A stretch of 64,000 nucleotides of DNA from Snodgrassella alvi (GTDB lineage Bacteria > Pseudomonadota > Gammaproteobacteria > Burkholderiales > Neisseriaceae): NCBI RefSeq assembly GCF_002777825.1, contig NZ_MEIR01000068.1:1-64000 (forward strand). The letters run 5' to 3'. Under the pieces are notes generated by a model, which worked only from the letters and a program-made list of their open reading frames with translations, ran no database searches and was not told the origin of the DNA. This document shows, in pieces, positions 1-9,157 of the stretch (position 1 is its first letter; the number at the start of each line of letters is the position of its first letter). Both the position numbers and the translations under genes were made by a program.

Positions 1-160
1 CGCCACTTATATTTTCATAATTGTATTCATATGCTTCTACCGGCGCGGCATACATGCGGTTTTTACCTGAGGTAATGCCTACAAAAGGCTCAAAGCGGTT
101 TGCACAGCTTGTAAGCTGCAAAGCCGCCAGCAACGCCAGCCCTAGCCATTTTTTCTGCAT
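1..160 (-). CDS. Putative lipoprotein, paralogue of the next gene (partial, 5' end only)
   Basis: This is the first 53 codons of a minus-strand gene that runs off the left edge. The start codon at 160-158 opens a lipoprotein signal peptide (MQKKW, hydrophobic core, lipobox LTSC). The nucleotide sequence of 1-160 is nearly identical to 881-1031, the start of the downstream-annotated copy, with only a few substitutions and a small indel near codon 6. The two genes are therefore a recent tandem duplication transcribed in the same direction. As for its paralogue, a role as a T6SS immunity lipoprotein is inferred from context only. The rest of the gene is outside the window. Confidence 0.75.
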   Translation of the reverse strand, partial: MQKKWLGLALLAALQLTSCANRFEPFVGITSGKNRMYAAPVEAYEYNYENISG

Positions 161-281
161 CTTTTCTGCCTTTCTTATTAGTTTCAAATTTAATAATATT
201 TTCAATGCATTCTATTCTGCTATCTTATTACCATAGTCATCAATTTACATTGTTATGCGTCAATATTTAGAGTGTTAATTA

Positions 282-1031
282 TTATTTCTGGCTGCTCACT
301 GGCAGCTTACCTTCGGCTTCTAACTGCTTGATATAGCGCGGCAGAATTACCTGCGGAATTGTTTTGCGTTCCGCCTTAATCGCATCCAGCTTCGCCTTGT
401 TTTTACGATAATCTGCCATCGATTTTATACTCGGGCGCGGCGTGCAGAGTTTCTTACTTTCGGCAAACTGTTTCCAGTACTCGCGCTGCTGTCCTTCCTC
501 GATGGTGCCATAAGTAATAAATATCTGGTTGCATGGCAAAAAATGTACCGTAATATTGGCTACCTTACCAAAATCATCACCCGCCGATGGCGGCGGCGGC
601 GGCAGCGGAATATCGGTAGAATAATATTCATTATATTGTTCAATAATAGCCAATTCCTTATGATCAAGATTCATACCTGGTAAATCTAATCCTCTGGGTC
701 GCCAGCCCGGATACGGCAATAGCTCCCAGGAAATATGCATGGTCATCCCCGGCGTCCATTTTGCCCGCAACGCGGCCACACCACAGCTCCCCCCACCCCC
801 ATAGCGCTTTTTTCCAACCTCATAATCATCTACTCCCGGCGTATTCGGAATACAGCCGCCACCGATACTGCCGCCACTTATATTTTCATAATTGTATTCA
901 TACGCTTCTACCGGCGCGGCATACATGCGGTTTTTACCTGAGGTAATGCCTACAAAAGGCTCAAAACGGTTTGCACAGCTTGTAAGCTGCAAAGCCGCCA
1001 GCAGCGCCAGCCATATCCATTTTTTCTGCAT
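282..1031 (-). CDS. Putative DUF3304-like lipoprotein, possible T6SS immunity protein
   Basis: The predicted product is a 249-residue lipoprotein. I chose the ATG at 1031-1029 rather than the longer frame to 1076, because it starts directly at the signal peptide and is conserved in the tandem copy. The signal peptide ends in the lipobox LTSC, with Asn-Arg following after Ala, so outer-membrane sorting is plausible. The mature part has a Gly/Cys-rich stretch (residues about 58-85), the motif KWTPGM followed by HISWEL, and a six-proline run. This pattern recalls the DUF3304 lipoproteins often found beside T6SS phospholipase effectors, but I cannot confirm the family without a profile search. 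It lies downstream of clpV on the same strand, which supports a periplasmic immunity role by inference. A second, partial copy follows it. Confidence 0.7.
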   Translation of the reverse strand: MQKKWIWLALLAALQLTSCANRFEPFVGITSGKNRMYAAPVEAYEYNYENISGGSIGGGCIPNTPGVDDYEVGKKRYGGGGSCGVAALRAKWTPGMTMHISWELLPYPGWRPRGLDLPGMNLDHKELAIIEQYNEYYSTDIPLPPPPPSAGDDFGKVANITVHFLPCNQIFITYGTIEEGQQREYWKQFAESKKLCTPRPSIKSMADYRKNKAKLDAIKAERKTIPQVILPRYIKQLEAEGKLPVSSQK

Positions 1032-1728
1032 CTTTTCTGCCTTCCATTTGAATATTAGGTAATTCTTTGATTTCAATAATATATAACATTAGCTAGTTAT
1101 TTATTTAATAGGCCTGAATCACAGTTACTGATAATGGCTTAAGCCATTATTATTTTGATTGTTCAAGTACAGATTATTGTGGTGTTTGGTCATATTATTT
1201 CAATTTGCAATATATTCTGGTGATCATTCGATACGTCAATTATGCAGCGGATAGAGAGCAGAAAGCTTATGCCCTGCACTTTCGATTGATTAAATTAATC
1301 TGAGGGGATAGTGCTATGGTTTTATATATCAGGTGGCAGTCTTTGCTACAGATTTTGCTATACACCATGGCTTGCAAGCCGCGTAAGGGAGTTAATCTAG
1401 AAAAGATGGCTATTATTGCAGCCAGCAAACGACATAACATCAGTTTGTGTTGATACATTAACTGCCCCTGCTATGAAATAGTTAAAGTCAATGTGAAAAA
1501 TTACGCTGAATTAAGCAGAATTTTCTGATATATCTTTACTTTAGGGAAACTATTTTATTAGTTCATACATTTAGCGACGATAATATGTGATGGGAAAAAT
1601 TATATTTATTAGCAATAATGTTTTTAATCTTTTGCTCGCTACACAATTCAATAGGTAAGAAATTCTAAAATTAACAATAATATAAACTACATGGTGGTAA
1701 TGCTGTTTTATCAGGCTGTAGCAAGCAT

Positions 1729-1770
1729 AAAAAATAGCCAGTGCAGAACAGGGAGATAGTGCACTGGCTA
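1729..1770 (-). terminator. Strong orphan terminator hairpin
   Basis: A perfect 11-bp inverted repeat (TAGCCAGTGCA / TGCACTGGCTA, 14-nt loop) is followed on the minus strand by a run of six T. It lies about 500 bp beyond the end of clpV with no annotated gene immediately upstream. It may end read-through from the T6SS operon or a small untranslated RNA from 1771-2266. Confidence 0.55.
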
Positions 1771-2202
1771 AAATTTGACGTAAGTCAAAGTATAAATTTT
1801 ATTATTATAGCGGTCATGAAGCGGTATATTAGGGAAATAAGCATACATATTAATTGCTTAATATAACAATAATTTACTTTAAGTTAATTGGAAATAGATT
1901 AAAGCAGATATTATTTTAACTACATGATTTATATATAAATTTATTTTAGCAATACTGTTGCTTATCTGGTAACACATTTTTATTATCTTTTTATCTATGG
2001 TGGCTATTGGTTCATTTTGCTGTTTATGTATTTCTGGGCAATCTTTTCGTGTATGTCACAATGATATAACAATTCTTTGGCTTATGATTTATATGGTATA
2101 CCAGATATCAATACTTAGATATTTTGTACAATTTTGAACTAATCATTCTGTTTTTCGGATATATTTATTTTATGCATTTGGTATTAATGGCTATATAATT
2201 AC

Positions 2203-2233
2203 GGGCAGGCAACTGGTTATTGCTGTCCTGCCC
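2203..2233 (-). terminator. Hairpin just downstream of clpV
   Basis: A 7-bp stem (GGGCAGG / CCTGCCC) with a 17-nt loop starts 34 bp after the clpV stop codon. There is no T-run after it on the minus strand, so it may be an RNA 3'-end stabiliser or weak terminator rather than a classical intrinsic terminator. Confidence 0.35.
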
Positions 2234-2266
2234 ATAATTATTGCTGGGAATAACTGTTTATCCCGG

Positions 2267-4957
2267 TTAATTTTCGCTATCTGCTTCTATGGCTGCTTCT
2301 GTTGGTGTGGCCATTGGTTCATCACTCAGGGTGATAACTACGCCCTGCTCGTTTAAATCAAGGTGTATATAGGCGCTATTTTGTCCCTGCTGTTTTTCCA
2401 TAAGTAATTGTTTGGCCAGTTCGGGCACAATCTGTTGTTGCAGCATTTGTTCGAAATAGCGCACGCCCAGATCATGGCCGGCTGTTGTTTGTGCCAGTGC
2501 TGCAACCAGCGCATTGCTATACTGGCAGGTAACAGCAAACTGTACGGCAATTTTGGCAGCAATGCGGTTAAGCTGCTGGCGAATAATAATTTGCATGTCG
2601 GCAGCCGATAATGGGCGGTAAGCCAATACATTCATGCGTCCGAGTAAAGCCGGTGCAAGAACTTCACGGATTGGCTGGTCTACCAGCTCCAGCCGTGTTG
2701 GTAAATCTGCATCAGGTGCATTTTGTAGGGCTTCGCTGCCTAGGTTGGATGTCATAAGCAGGATGGTGTTTTTGAAGTTGATGATGCGCCCTTCTCCATC
2801 GCGCATGATGCCTTGGTCAAATACTTGATAGAAGATGTTGAGGACATCTGGGTGGGCTTTTTCAATTTCATCCAGTAAAACCACTGAATAAGGGCGTTTG
2901 CGCACTGCTTCGGTGAGGACACCGCCTTTGCCATAGCCTACATATCCCGGCGGTGCGCCTTTGAGCTGGGCTACGGTGTGTGCTTCTTGATATTCAGACA
3001 TGTTGATGGTAATCATGGTGTCTTCGCTACCAAACAGTGATTTGGCTAATGCTTTGGCTGTTTTGGTTTTACCTACGCCGGAAGTGCCGGTTAGCAGGAA
3101 TACGCCAAGTGGTTTGTTGGCTTCGCCCAGCCCAGCCTTTTGGGTGCGGATATGGTTAACTATGCTGTTAACGCTGTCTTCCTGTCCGATGATTTCGCTG
3201 TTAAGCTGTTCAGACAAGGTCATGAGGCGTGCGATTTCATCATCCAGCATGCGGCCGGCAGGGATACCTGTCCATTCGCTGATAATGCTGGCAATTACTT
3301 GCTGATCTACGTCTAGGCTGATACTTTGCTGTACTTTCTGAAAAGACTGGTTATGCTGATGTAAGCTTCTGTGGTTTTTGCTTTGGGTACGCGCATCCAG
3401 TACGGCCTGTGCAGCCTGCTGCTCCTGAGCAAATTTTTGTTTTTCCTCTTCTATTTTCTGGTCTAGCTGTTGTAGCTGTTGCTGGCACTGTGCCATCCGT
3501 TCATTATCTATGCTGTGGCCGAGCCGGCTATCCTGTTGCAGGCGTTCGATTTCTTCTTTAAGGGCGCTGTGCAGGGAGATTTGTTTAATCAGGTTTAATG
3601 GCAGGGTTTGTAGGCCAAGTCTGACTTTGGCTGCCGCTGTATCAAGTAAATCGATAGCTTTGTCTGGAAGCTGGCGATCTGGTAGATAACGGCGAGACAA
3701 GGTAACGGCGGCTTTGATGGCATCATCCTTGATGTGTACCTGATGATGCTCGGCATATAATCTGGCAATGCCGCGCAGCATCTGGCATGCTTTTTCATCA
3801 TCGGGCTCGTCTACTTTAACTGGCTGGAAACGGCGCTCAAGGGCGGCATCGGTTTCAAAATACTGTTTGTATTCTGACCAGGTGGTTGCGGCTATGGTAC
3901 GCAACTGGCCACGGGCAAGTGCCGGTTTGAGCAGATTGGCTGCATCAGAACCACCAGCCTGATTACCGGCACCGATAATGGTGTGTGCTTCGTCAATAAA
4001 CAGTATAGTTGGTTCTGGTGCATGCTGAATGGCTTCGATTACGGTTTTCAGGCGCTGTTCAAATTCGCCTTTTAGGCCGGAACCAGCCTGTAATAATCCC
4101 ATGTCCAAAGCCAGTATATGGGTGTTTTTCAGATGGCTGCCTACTTCATCCTGAGCAATTTTAAGTGCGAGCCCTTCAACTAGTGCGGTTTTACCCACTC
4201 CGGGCTCGCCTACCAGTATTGGGTTATTTTTACGCCGGCGGCTAAGGATATCTTCTATCTGGCTGATTTCTTCATCACGCCCGAAAATGGCATCTATATG
4301 GCCGTCTCTGGCTCTTTGGGTGAGGTCGATGGTGAAACGTGATAGTGCTTCCAGCTCGGCCGGGGATTGTTTGTCTTGTTGTGTGTTGTTCTTAAGTGCT
4401 GTCTGTGCAATATCAGACTCGGCCGATTCTGCTGTTGTACTGGCCATATCTGTATCTGGGGTAAAGATGCTATCGTTCTTGGTGTTTGCTTCAACTGAAT
4501 ATTTATCTAGCCAGCGTCCGGCTTCAGCCAGTTGTCCGGCTCTGAAAATCAGTAATTGCCACAGGTCGGTAAGGGTAAAGATGCTGGGAATTCTCTGGAT
4601 GGCTTCAAGCAGATGTAATGAACGAACTTCTTCCTGCCCATGTTCAATTGAGGCCAGCATCCATGCCTGTTCAATCCATTTGAGTAATGCTCGTGATAAT
4701 TCGGGTTTTTGTGGTATACGCTGCCATGGTAATTTGTCCAGTCCGGTGAGGAGGTCATCCCATAGGCGGTTAATGTTGATTTCATTCTGACGCAATAAGA
4801 GATTCAGGTCGTTATTATCGGTTTCAAGCAGTTTGACAAGAAAATGTTCAGGCAATATTTCCTGATGACCACGGCTCAGACAGAAGTTGGCGGCTTCGTT
4901 TAGTGCTCTGGCACAATTTTCATTAAGTTTTCTTAATAATTGCATTGAATCTTTCAT
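2267..4957 (-). CDS. clpV: T6SS AAA+ ATPase ClpV (TssH)
   Basis: This 896-residue Clp/Hsp100 ATPase disassembles the contracted T6SS sheath so that TssB/TssC can be reused. The N-terminal Clp-N domain (about residues 10-155) is followed by AAA domain 1 with Walker A GEPGVGKT (250-257) and Walker B ILFIDEAH (318-325). A coiled-coil middle region (about 460-545) and AAA domain 2 with GTSGVGKT (624-631) and LLDEIEKAHP follow. The linker between the N domain and AAA1 is Ser/Thr/Gln-rich. Length and architecture are typical of TssH rather than ClpB. It is the last core gene of the minus-strand operon here. GGAG lies 5 nt before the ATG. A terminator separates it from hcp, so its level is probably lower than that of Hcp. 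Confidence 0.95.
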   Translation of the reverse strand: MKDSMQLLRKLNENCARALNEAANFCLSRGHQEILPEHFLVKLLETDNNDLNLLLRQNEININRLWDDLLTGLDKLPWQRIPQKPELSRALLKWIEQAWMLASIEHGQEEVRSLHLLEAIQRIPSIFTLTDLWQLLIFRAGQLAEAGRWLDKYSVEANTKNDSIFTPDTDMASTTAESAESDIAQTALKNNTQQDKQSPAELEALSRFTIDLTQRARDGHIDAIFGRDEEISQIEDILSRRRKNNPILVGEPGVGKTALVEGLALKIAQDEVGSHLKNTHILALDMGLLQAGSGLKGEFEQRLKTVIEAIQHAPEPTILFIDEAHTIIGAGNQAGGSDAANLLKPALARGQLRTIAATTWSEYKQYFETDAALERRFQPVKVDEPDDEKACQMLRGIARLYAEHHQVHIKDDAIKAAVTLSRRYLPDRQLPDKAIDLLDTAAAKVRLGLQTLPLNLIKQISLHSALKEEIERLQQDSRLGHSIDNERMAQCQQQLQQLDQKIEEEKQKFAQEQQAAQAVLDARTQSKNHRSLHQHNQSFQKVQQSISLDVDQQVIASIISEWTGIPAGRMLDDEIARLMTLSEQLNSEIIGQEDSVNSIVNHIRTQKAGLGEANKPLGVFLLTGTSGVGKTKTAKALAKSLFGSEDTMITINMSEYQEAHTVAQLKGAPPGYVGYGKGGVLTEAVRKRPYSVVLLDEIEKAHPDVLNIFYQVFDQGIMRDGEGRIINFKNTILLMTSNLGSEALQNAPDADLPTRLELVDQPIREVLAPALLGRMNVLAYRPLSAADMQIIIRQQLNRIAAKIAVQFAVTCQYSNALVAALAQTTAGHDLGVRYFEQMLQQQIVPELAKQLLMEKQQGQNSAYIHLDLNEQGVVITLSDEPMATPTEAAIEADSEN

Positions 4958-4976
4958 TGCGGCTCCAGCAGATACT

Positions 4977-5004
4977 TAAAAAGGCGCACGTATTCGTGCG
5001 CCTT
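4977..5004 (-). terminator. Intergenic terminator between hcp and clpV
   Basis: A perfect 10-bp GC-rich stem (AAGGCGCACG / CGTGCGCCTT) with a TATT loop is followed on the minus strand by five T residues. It lies 13 nt after the hcp stop and 20 nt before clpV. It should end most transcripts after hcp while letting some reach clpV. Confidence 0.85.
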
Positions 5005-5017
5005 GAGTTAATTAAAA

Positions 5018-5503
5018 TTAACGGTTTTCCACCCAGCTGTCGGAATGGACAATGTTGCCATCCTTGTAGGACCAGGTGATTTTTTCATAACGCAACTCTA
5101 CTTCTTCAAGGTGGTTATAGCGCTCTTTGCTAATTTCTTTAATGTTGTACATTTTCGGACGCACAGCTACCACCTTCACATTCTCGAGCAGGGTGTTGAA
5201 ATATTCTTTCTCCTGACCTGCATCGTCAATGCGATACCATTTAAACTCCAGAGTTTTGAGGTTCTGGCCATTGGTTACTGCTTTGTACAGATATGGTGAA
5301 GAAGCATCATATTCTTTTACAAAAGAAATGGGCTTGTGAACTCGGGTACCAGTGAGTTTACCGGTATTGCCATCAGTAGGAATGTAAACTTCATGGTCGA
5401 ATGCCAATACTTCAACTGAGCCTTCACGATCCTGTACGGTTACTGAACCTTTGACATCTGAACCACCGTCATCTTTGATCCATAAATATGCTGGAATTGC
5501 CAT
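5018..5503 (-). CDS. hcp: T6SS inner-tube protein Hcp (TssD)
   Basis: Hcp forms the hexameric rings of the T6SS tube and is exported with bound effectors. The protein begins MAIPAYLWIKDDGG, the characteristic start of the Hcp1 family, and carries the conserved EVLAFDHEV strand and HKPISF segment. I chose the ATG at 5503-5501 (161 residues) because AGGA lies 7 nt upstream; the frame continues 10 codons further to 5533 without homology. There is no C-terminal extension, so this is a structural rather than an evolved Hcp. It follows the OmpA-like gene and precedes a strong terminator, consistent with high-level expression of the tube subunit. Confidence 0.95.
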   Translation of the reverse strand: MAIPAYLWIKDDGGSDVKGSVTVQDREGSVEVLAFDHEVYIPTDGNTGKLTGTRVHKPISFVKEYDASSPYLYKAVTNGQNLKTLEFKWYRIDDAGQEKEYFNTLLENVKVVAVRPKMYNIKEISKERYNHLEEVELRYEKITWSYKDGNIVHSDSWVENR

Positions 5504-5537
5504 AGGAATATCCTTGTATGAGTTAATAAACATTACT

Positions 5538-7148
5538 TCAGTCGGTATGATTCATATCGACCAAGGTAATTTCGACACGACGATTTTTACTGCGCCCTTG
5601 CGGGTTGTCGTTGGTTGCTATGGGTTTACTATCCCCATATCCCTGTACGGTAAAATGGTCTTCTGGAAAAGTTGATGCATTAACCAGCCAGTCCCGTACT
5701 GCTTCTGCTCTGCTGAATGACAGAGTTTTATTGCTGGCGGTATTTCCGGTGTTATCAGTATGACCATCTATCAGTACTCTTTTATTCGGGTTTGCCTGCA
5801 CCCAGGTTAGCACGCCCTGTAAAACCAGCTTGGCATCCGCTTTAAGTTTGCTCTGGCCTACATCAAACAAAGCTGTGGTATCAAGTCGAATAATCTGTTT
5901 TTTCTGTTTTTCCAACTGGAATGTATTTATATCTTTATTGATAAGAGGTATTAAATGGGTAGTGTGATACAAACCAAATCCCATTTTTTGGGGTTCGCCA
6001 AATGTCATGTAGTCCTGTAATGTTTGCTGGATGAGTTTTAAGCTTTTAATGCTATCTTGTCGTTCATTTTCCAGATGTTTGGGTATTGCTATGTATTGCT
6101 GGTGCGCCACAATAACTTCCTGCAACCATTTTTTATTTTCTACAAATGAGTAGCCTGTACCAATCAGGCAGAAAAGCAAAAACCAATTAATTCCGTAACA
6201 CAGGTATTTTGCTCCTTTGCTTAAATAACGTTGACGTACAAAATTGTTTTCGATAACCGGAAAATTTTTTAGCCCGGTTACGTTATGGGTATGGGTAGGG
6301 GTAACTAGTCCGGTTGTTTCAATTTCAAACTTGCGCCAGTCTGCATTCTGATTACTGTTAAAACTGTTTAACCAGACACATGCAACCAGATATAGTGAAT
6401 AAGGGTATGGTTTTTCCGGCAATAAGTTTTTAATTACATATTGAATGAGCCATTGCTGATTTAGATAAAGTGTGGATGCTACTGTATAGCTTATATGCTC
6501 AGGCTGCTGAGGATTTAAAGCTGCATAGCTATCCAGTTGTTTTTGCAGGCACTCAAAGTACTCTTGTACCTCACTACGCTGCCGGCATAGGTGGTTAGTG
6601 ATATTTTGCGGCCAGAAATCCAGATTTTTATCCAGCAGGTCAGTATGAACACCTAAAGTTAATGGTATCCGGCGCTTATATAGAGCCTGAATGGTTTCGA
6701 TTTGCTGCCGCCATTGCGATATTCGCTGCTGCAGTGCAGCCACATGAGGGTATTTGTCTGGATTAAGTATTAGTAAGATACCGTTTGCTATTGTATTCTG
6801 TTCATCCAAGGCCTGATAAATACTTATTAGCTGGGCGCAATCCTCTACTCTGATCCACATGGAATCCCGCAGTAATCTCCAACGCTCAGAAGATTCAATC
6901 CAATCTGATAAATCATCTCCTGCTACGAGTACTACCCGCTGTGATTTTGGAATATTATGCAGGCTAGTTAAATCTTTCTTTTTAAACCAGAATTGATTCT
7001 GATACCACAAAAACCCACAGGACAGTACTATCAGTATACTCAGGCAGGTTTTGACTACCCAGTATATATCCCAGATCTGCCAGATAAAATAAAGTGAAAG
7101 GCAAGCAATCCAGACTAGTAATAATGTGTAATAAATGCGTTTACTCAT
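5538..7148 (-). CDS. T6SS-associated OmpA-family protein with TssM-like N-terminal half
   Basis: This is a 536-residue membrane protein. Two N-terminal membrane segments (about 8-28 and 34-50) are followed by a cytoplasmic region (about 55-310). A third membrane segment (about 315-335) leads into a periplasmic part ending in an OmpA-type peptidoglycan-binding domain (about 420-532), with key residues in DGHTDNTG, SFSRAEAV and KNRRVE. The 2+1 membrane layout resembles TssM, but the Walker A motif of TssM is absent (the equivalent place reads VVLVAGDD) and the large TssM periplasmic domain is replaced by OmpA. An OmpA-family gene between tssL and hcp is known from Klebsiella/Salmonella-type T6SS loci, where it is thought to anchor the membrane complex to the wall. 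The TssM kinship is my inference. AAGGGG precedes the ATG. Confidence 0.8.
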   Translation of the reverse strand: MSKRIYYTLLLVWIACLSLYFIWQIWDIYWVVKTCLSILIVLSCGFLWYQNQFWFKKKDLTSLHNIPKSQRVVLVAGDDLSDWIESSERWRLLRDSMWIRVEDCAQLISIYQALDEQNTIANGILLILNPDKYPHVAALQQRISQWRQQIETIQALYKRRIPLTLGVHTDLLDKNLDFWPQNITNHLCRQRSEVQEYFECLQKQLDSYAALNPQQPEHISYTVASTLYLNQQWLIQYVIKNLLPEKPYPYSLYLVACVWLNSFNSNQNADWRKFEIETTGLVTPTHTHNVTGLKNFPVIENNFVRQRYLSKGAKYLCYGINWFLLFCLIGTGYSFVENKKWLQEVIVAHQQYIAIPKHLENERQDSIKSLKLIQQTLQDYMTFGEPQKMGFGLYHTTHLIPLINKDINTFQLEKQKKQIIRLDTTALFDVGQSKLKADAKLVLQGVLTWVQANPNKRVLIDGHTDNTGNTASNKTLSFSRAEAVRDWLVNASTFPEDHFTVQGYGDSKPIATNDNPQGRSKNRRVEITLVDMNHTD

Positions 7149-7156
7149 TTGGCCCC

Positions 7157-7798
7157 TTATCCAATACTGGTAACCAGATTGCTGAGATATTTGTTTAATA
7201 CCAGATACACTACTATGGTGAATATCAGTAGTGCTATACTCCAGCTAACTGCGGAAAAAGACCGAAAGGTTATGGGACGCAACTTACGGCTGGACGGGAT
7301 GGAGGGTATGGTTATTTCGGGCAGATGCGAATCGATTTTGGTGATTAGTTCATTGCGTATATGTGCGTCTTCAAAGAGGTATTTACCATTGAATCCAAGT
7401 GCAAATACCAGTTGCCATACACTTAACAGCCAGTAGGATGGGTCATTTTTATGCAACTCGGTTTGAATATCTTCAAATAATTGTATACCAGCATCGTATT
7501 CTCCAAACTGTGACACCTGCAATGGGCTGTTTTCCCAGATTAATTTATTTTTGCTATCTAAAAATCGCAATGCCAGCTCATCGACTAAGGCATACAAGCC
7601 ATAACATATTTGTTTACGCTCATGTTCTGGCACGTGATTTTCGCTCAGTTTCTGTTCAAATTTTGTAACCAAATGAATTGCAATAAGCTGCACTTCATCC
7701 ATATTCTGTATGGCATGTCCCATGTTTAACCGTGTTACAAATAAAATGTAATTACGCAGGTTTTCCCGTACGTAATCTGGAATTTGGTTATTCTTCAT
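7157..7798 (-). CDS. tssL: T6SS membrane-complex protein TssL (DotU)
   Basis: TssL is an inner-membrane component of the TssJLM complex that recruits the baseplate. The protein has the helical DotU cytoplasmic domain, with the family motifs YALVDELAL and WENSPLQVSQFGE, and a single C-terminal membrane anchor (roughly the last 30 residues). There is no C-terminal peptidoglycan-binding extension; that role may fall to the next gene's OmpA domain. The frame is open to 7810, but I prefer the ATG at 7798-7796, which has a weak GGTG upstream; either start overlaps the end of tssK, indicating translational coupling. The next gene starts 8 nt after this one. Confidence 0.92.
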   Translation of the reverse strand: MKNNQIPDYVRENLRNYILFVTRLNMGHAIQNMDEVQLIAIHLVTKFEQKLSENHVPEHERKQICYGLYALVDELALRFLDSKNKLIWENSPLQVSQFGEYDAGIQLFEDIQTELHKNDPSYWLLSVWQLVFALGFNGKYLFEDAHIRNELITKIDSHLPEITIPSIPSSRKLRPITFRSFSAVSWSIALLIFTIVVYLVLNKYLSNLVTSIG

Positions 7799-9131
7799 TA
7801 GGCACCGCATATAATTCGATATTTAATCCATCAAATGAATTAGGTGAATAAATACAGCACGATCTTGCTGCTATCATGGCTTTAAAGCCCGGATGTGATT
7901 TATCCAATGCAAAATAGGTTGCTTCGGAACGCATAGGCAATGCACTGGGCAGACGCTGCATCATTCGCAATGGAATGCCATTGGAAGCCGATGGTAAAAT
8001 ACGCTCTACATCATCAGGTGAGCCAATTTTGCATAGCTTTGGAAAGCGTTCTTGCAGTTCATATAATGGAACGCTGGCACGCACAGAAATGTAATAATCG
8101 GTCTCTTCATTCAGACGTGTATCCTGAAGATGCCCAATCCAGCGGGTATTGCCTACTTTTTCCAGATCAATCAGTACAAGAACTGTAGGTATAACGGTAT
8201 CCAGAAGCTCTAACAGCATTTCATTTAGCTGAATGAATGTCGCACTTAGATCGAGTGGGTCATACTGGGGTATGTCTTTGATACTTGATTCAACTGAAAA
8301 CGACAGTAGGCTGCCTACCAGTCGTGCTAACAGTATGTAATAGTGTTCAGGTGCTATGCTGCTATGTGTTTGCAACAATGCCATTTCTGGTACAGACTGG
8401 TTAAGTATGTTCAATAGCCAGAATAAAGATATATCAGACACCAGAAAATCAGCCGACTGCTGGTTTCTCTCTTTGCGCAATGAGCTAAGACGCTGGCTTT
8501 TATTTAGTAAAATTGAAATCTGTCTGGACAGCATTTCCATTAGAAATGTATTGCTGCCAATGAAGAATACCGGCGGTACATATTCTGTATCCAGCTGCCA
8601 GTTATTATTCTGATTTTTTATCAGACGCAGGATGGGTATTGCTAAAAAATTCTGACGGTTTTCATGTGAGAATTTAAGGCTAAAATTTAATCGTTTTTCT
8701 GCTATTTCGGTTTGTTGACTTCCATACAGATCTGTTACGGCGATAAACTGTTTTGAAAAGCGTAATGGTGCATTACTGTTGTTTTCAAGCAGATTAGTGC
8801 CTACTGTATTGAGTTCTGGCAAAGACAGGTATACGGTAGTTTCGAGTATATTCTCCGGTATCTGTGATAAGTCACGAGCGGGCGGCAAAAATTGCATCTG
8901 CCGGGAGTCAAACCATGTACCATCCTGAAACGAAACAGCACAATCCGATAATTTCAGTTTTTTTAAGGCTAGGCTATTGCTGTCTACATCTATACGCATT
9001 ACGCCCCAAGGCATAATGCGTGCACATTGCATTATACTAAATGCATTGGCCTGTTGTAACAATTCCTGTTGCTGGAAAATTTGTGGTAACAGTAAGGTAC
9101 CTTCGTACCAGATCGGATTGATGATTTTCAA
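7788..9131 (-). CDS. tssK: T6SS baseplate protein TssK (VasE/ImpJ)
   Basis: TssK is the trimeric adaptor linking the T6SS baseplate to the TssL/TssM membrane complex. At 447 residues it has the family's usual length. It shows the typical N-terminal opening in which a WYEG.LLLPQIFQQQ segment replaces the classical W.EG..L.PQHFQ, and a C-terminal head domain. It lies between PAAR and tssL and overlaps tssL by about 11 nt. AGG lies 6 nt before the ATG. No truncation or frameshift is visible. Confidence 0.93.
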   Translation of the reverse strand: MKIINPIWYEGTLLLPQIFQQQELLQQANAFSIMQCARIMPWGVMRIDVDSNSLALKKLKLSDCAVSFQDGTWFDSRQMQFLPPARDLSQIPENILETTVYLSLPELNTVGTNLLENNSNAPLRFSKQFIAVTDLYGSQQTEIAEKRLNFSLKFSHENRQNFLAIPILRLIKNQNNNWQLDTEYVPPVFFIGSNTFLMEMLSRQISILLNKSQRLSSLRKERNQQSADFLVSDISLFWLLNILNQSVPEMALLQTHSSIAPEHYYILLARLVGSLLSFSVESSIKDIPQYDPLDLSATFIQLNEMLLELLDTVIPTVLVLIDLEKVGNTRWIGHLQDTRLNEETDYYISVRASVPLYELQERFPKLCKIGSPDDVERILPSASNGIPLRMMQRLPSALPMRSEATYFALDKSHPGFKAMIAARSCCIYSPNSFDGLNIELYAVPNEE

Positions 9132-9157
9132 TTTACAACCTGTTTTAATTATTGAGA

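Larger units (their letters stand above)
1032..2266. other. Gene-free AT-rich gap downstream of clpV
   Basis: This is about 1.2 kb without a convincing gene. The only open frame (1267-1458, minus) is 63 codons with no ribosome binding site and no recognisable product. The region contains a strong terminator-like hairpin near 1750 and a weaker one just after clpV. In related T6SS loci vgrG and effector genes sit at this place, so the gap may mark a loss or rearrangement, but I see no readable vgrG remnant. Confidence 0.6.

Noticed and set aside
1267-1458. 63-codon minus-strand frame in the gap after clpV
   Set aside because: There is no ribosome binding site, no recognisable domain, and the composition is that of the surrounding non-coding DNA.
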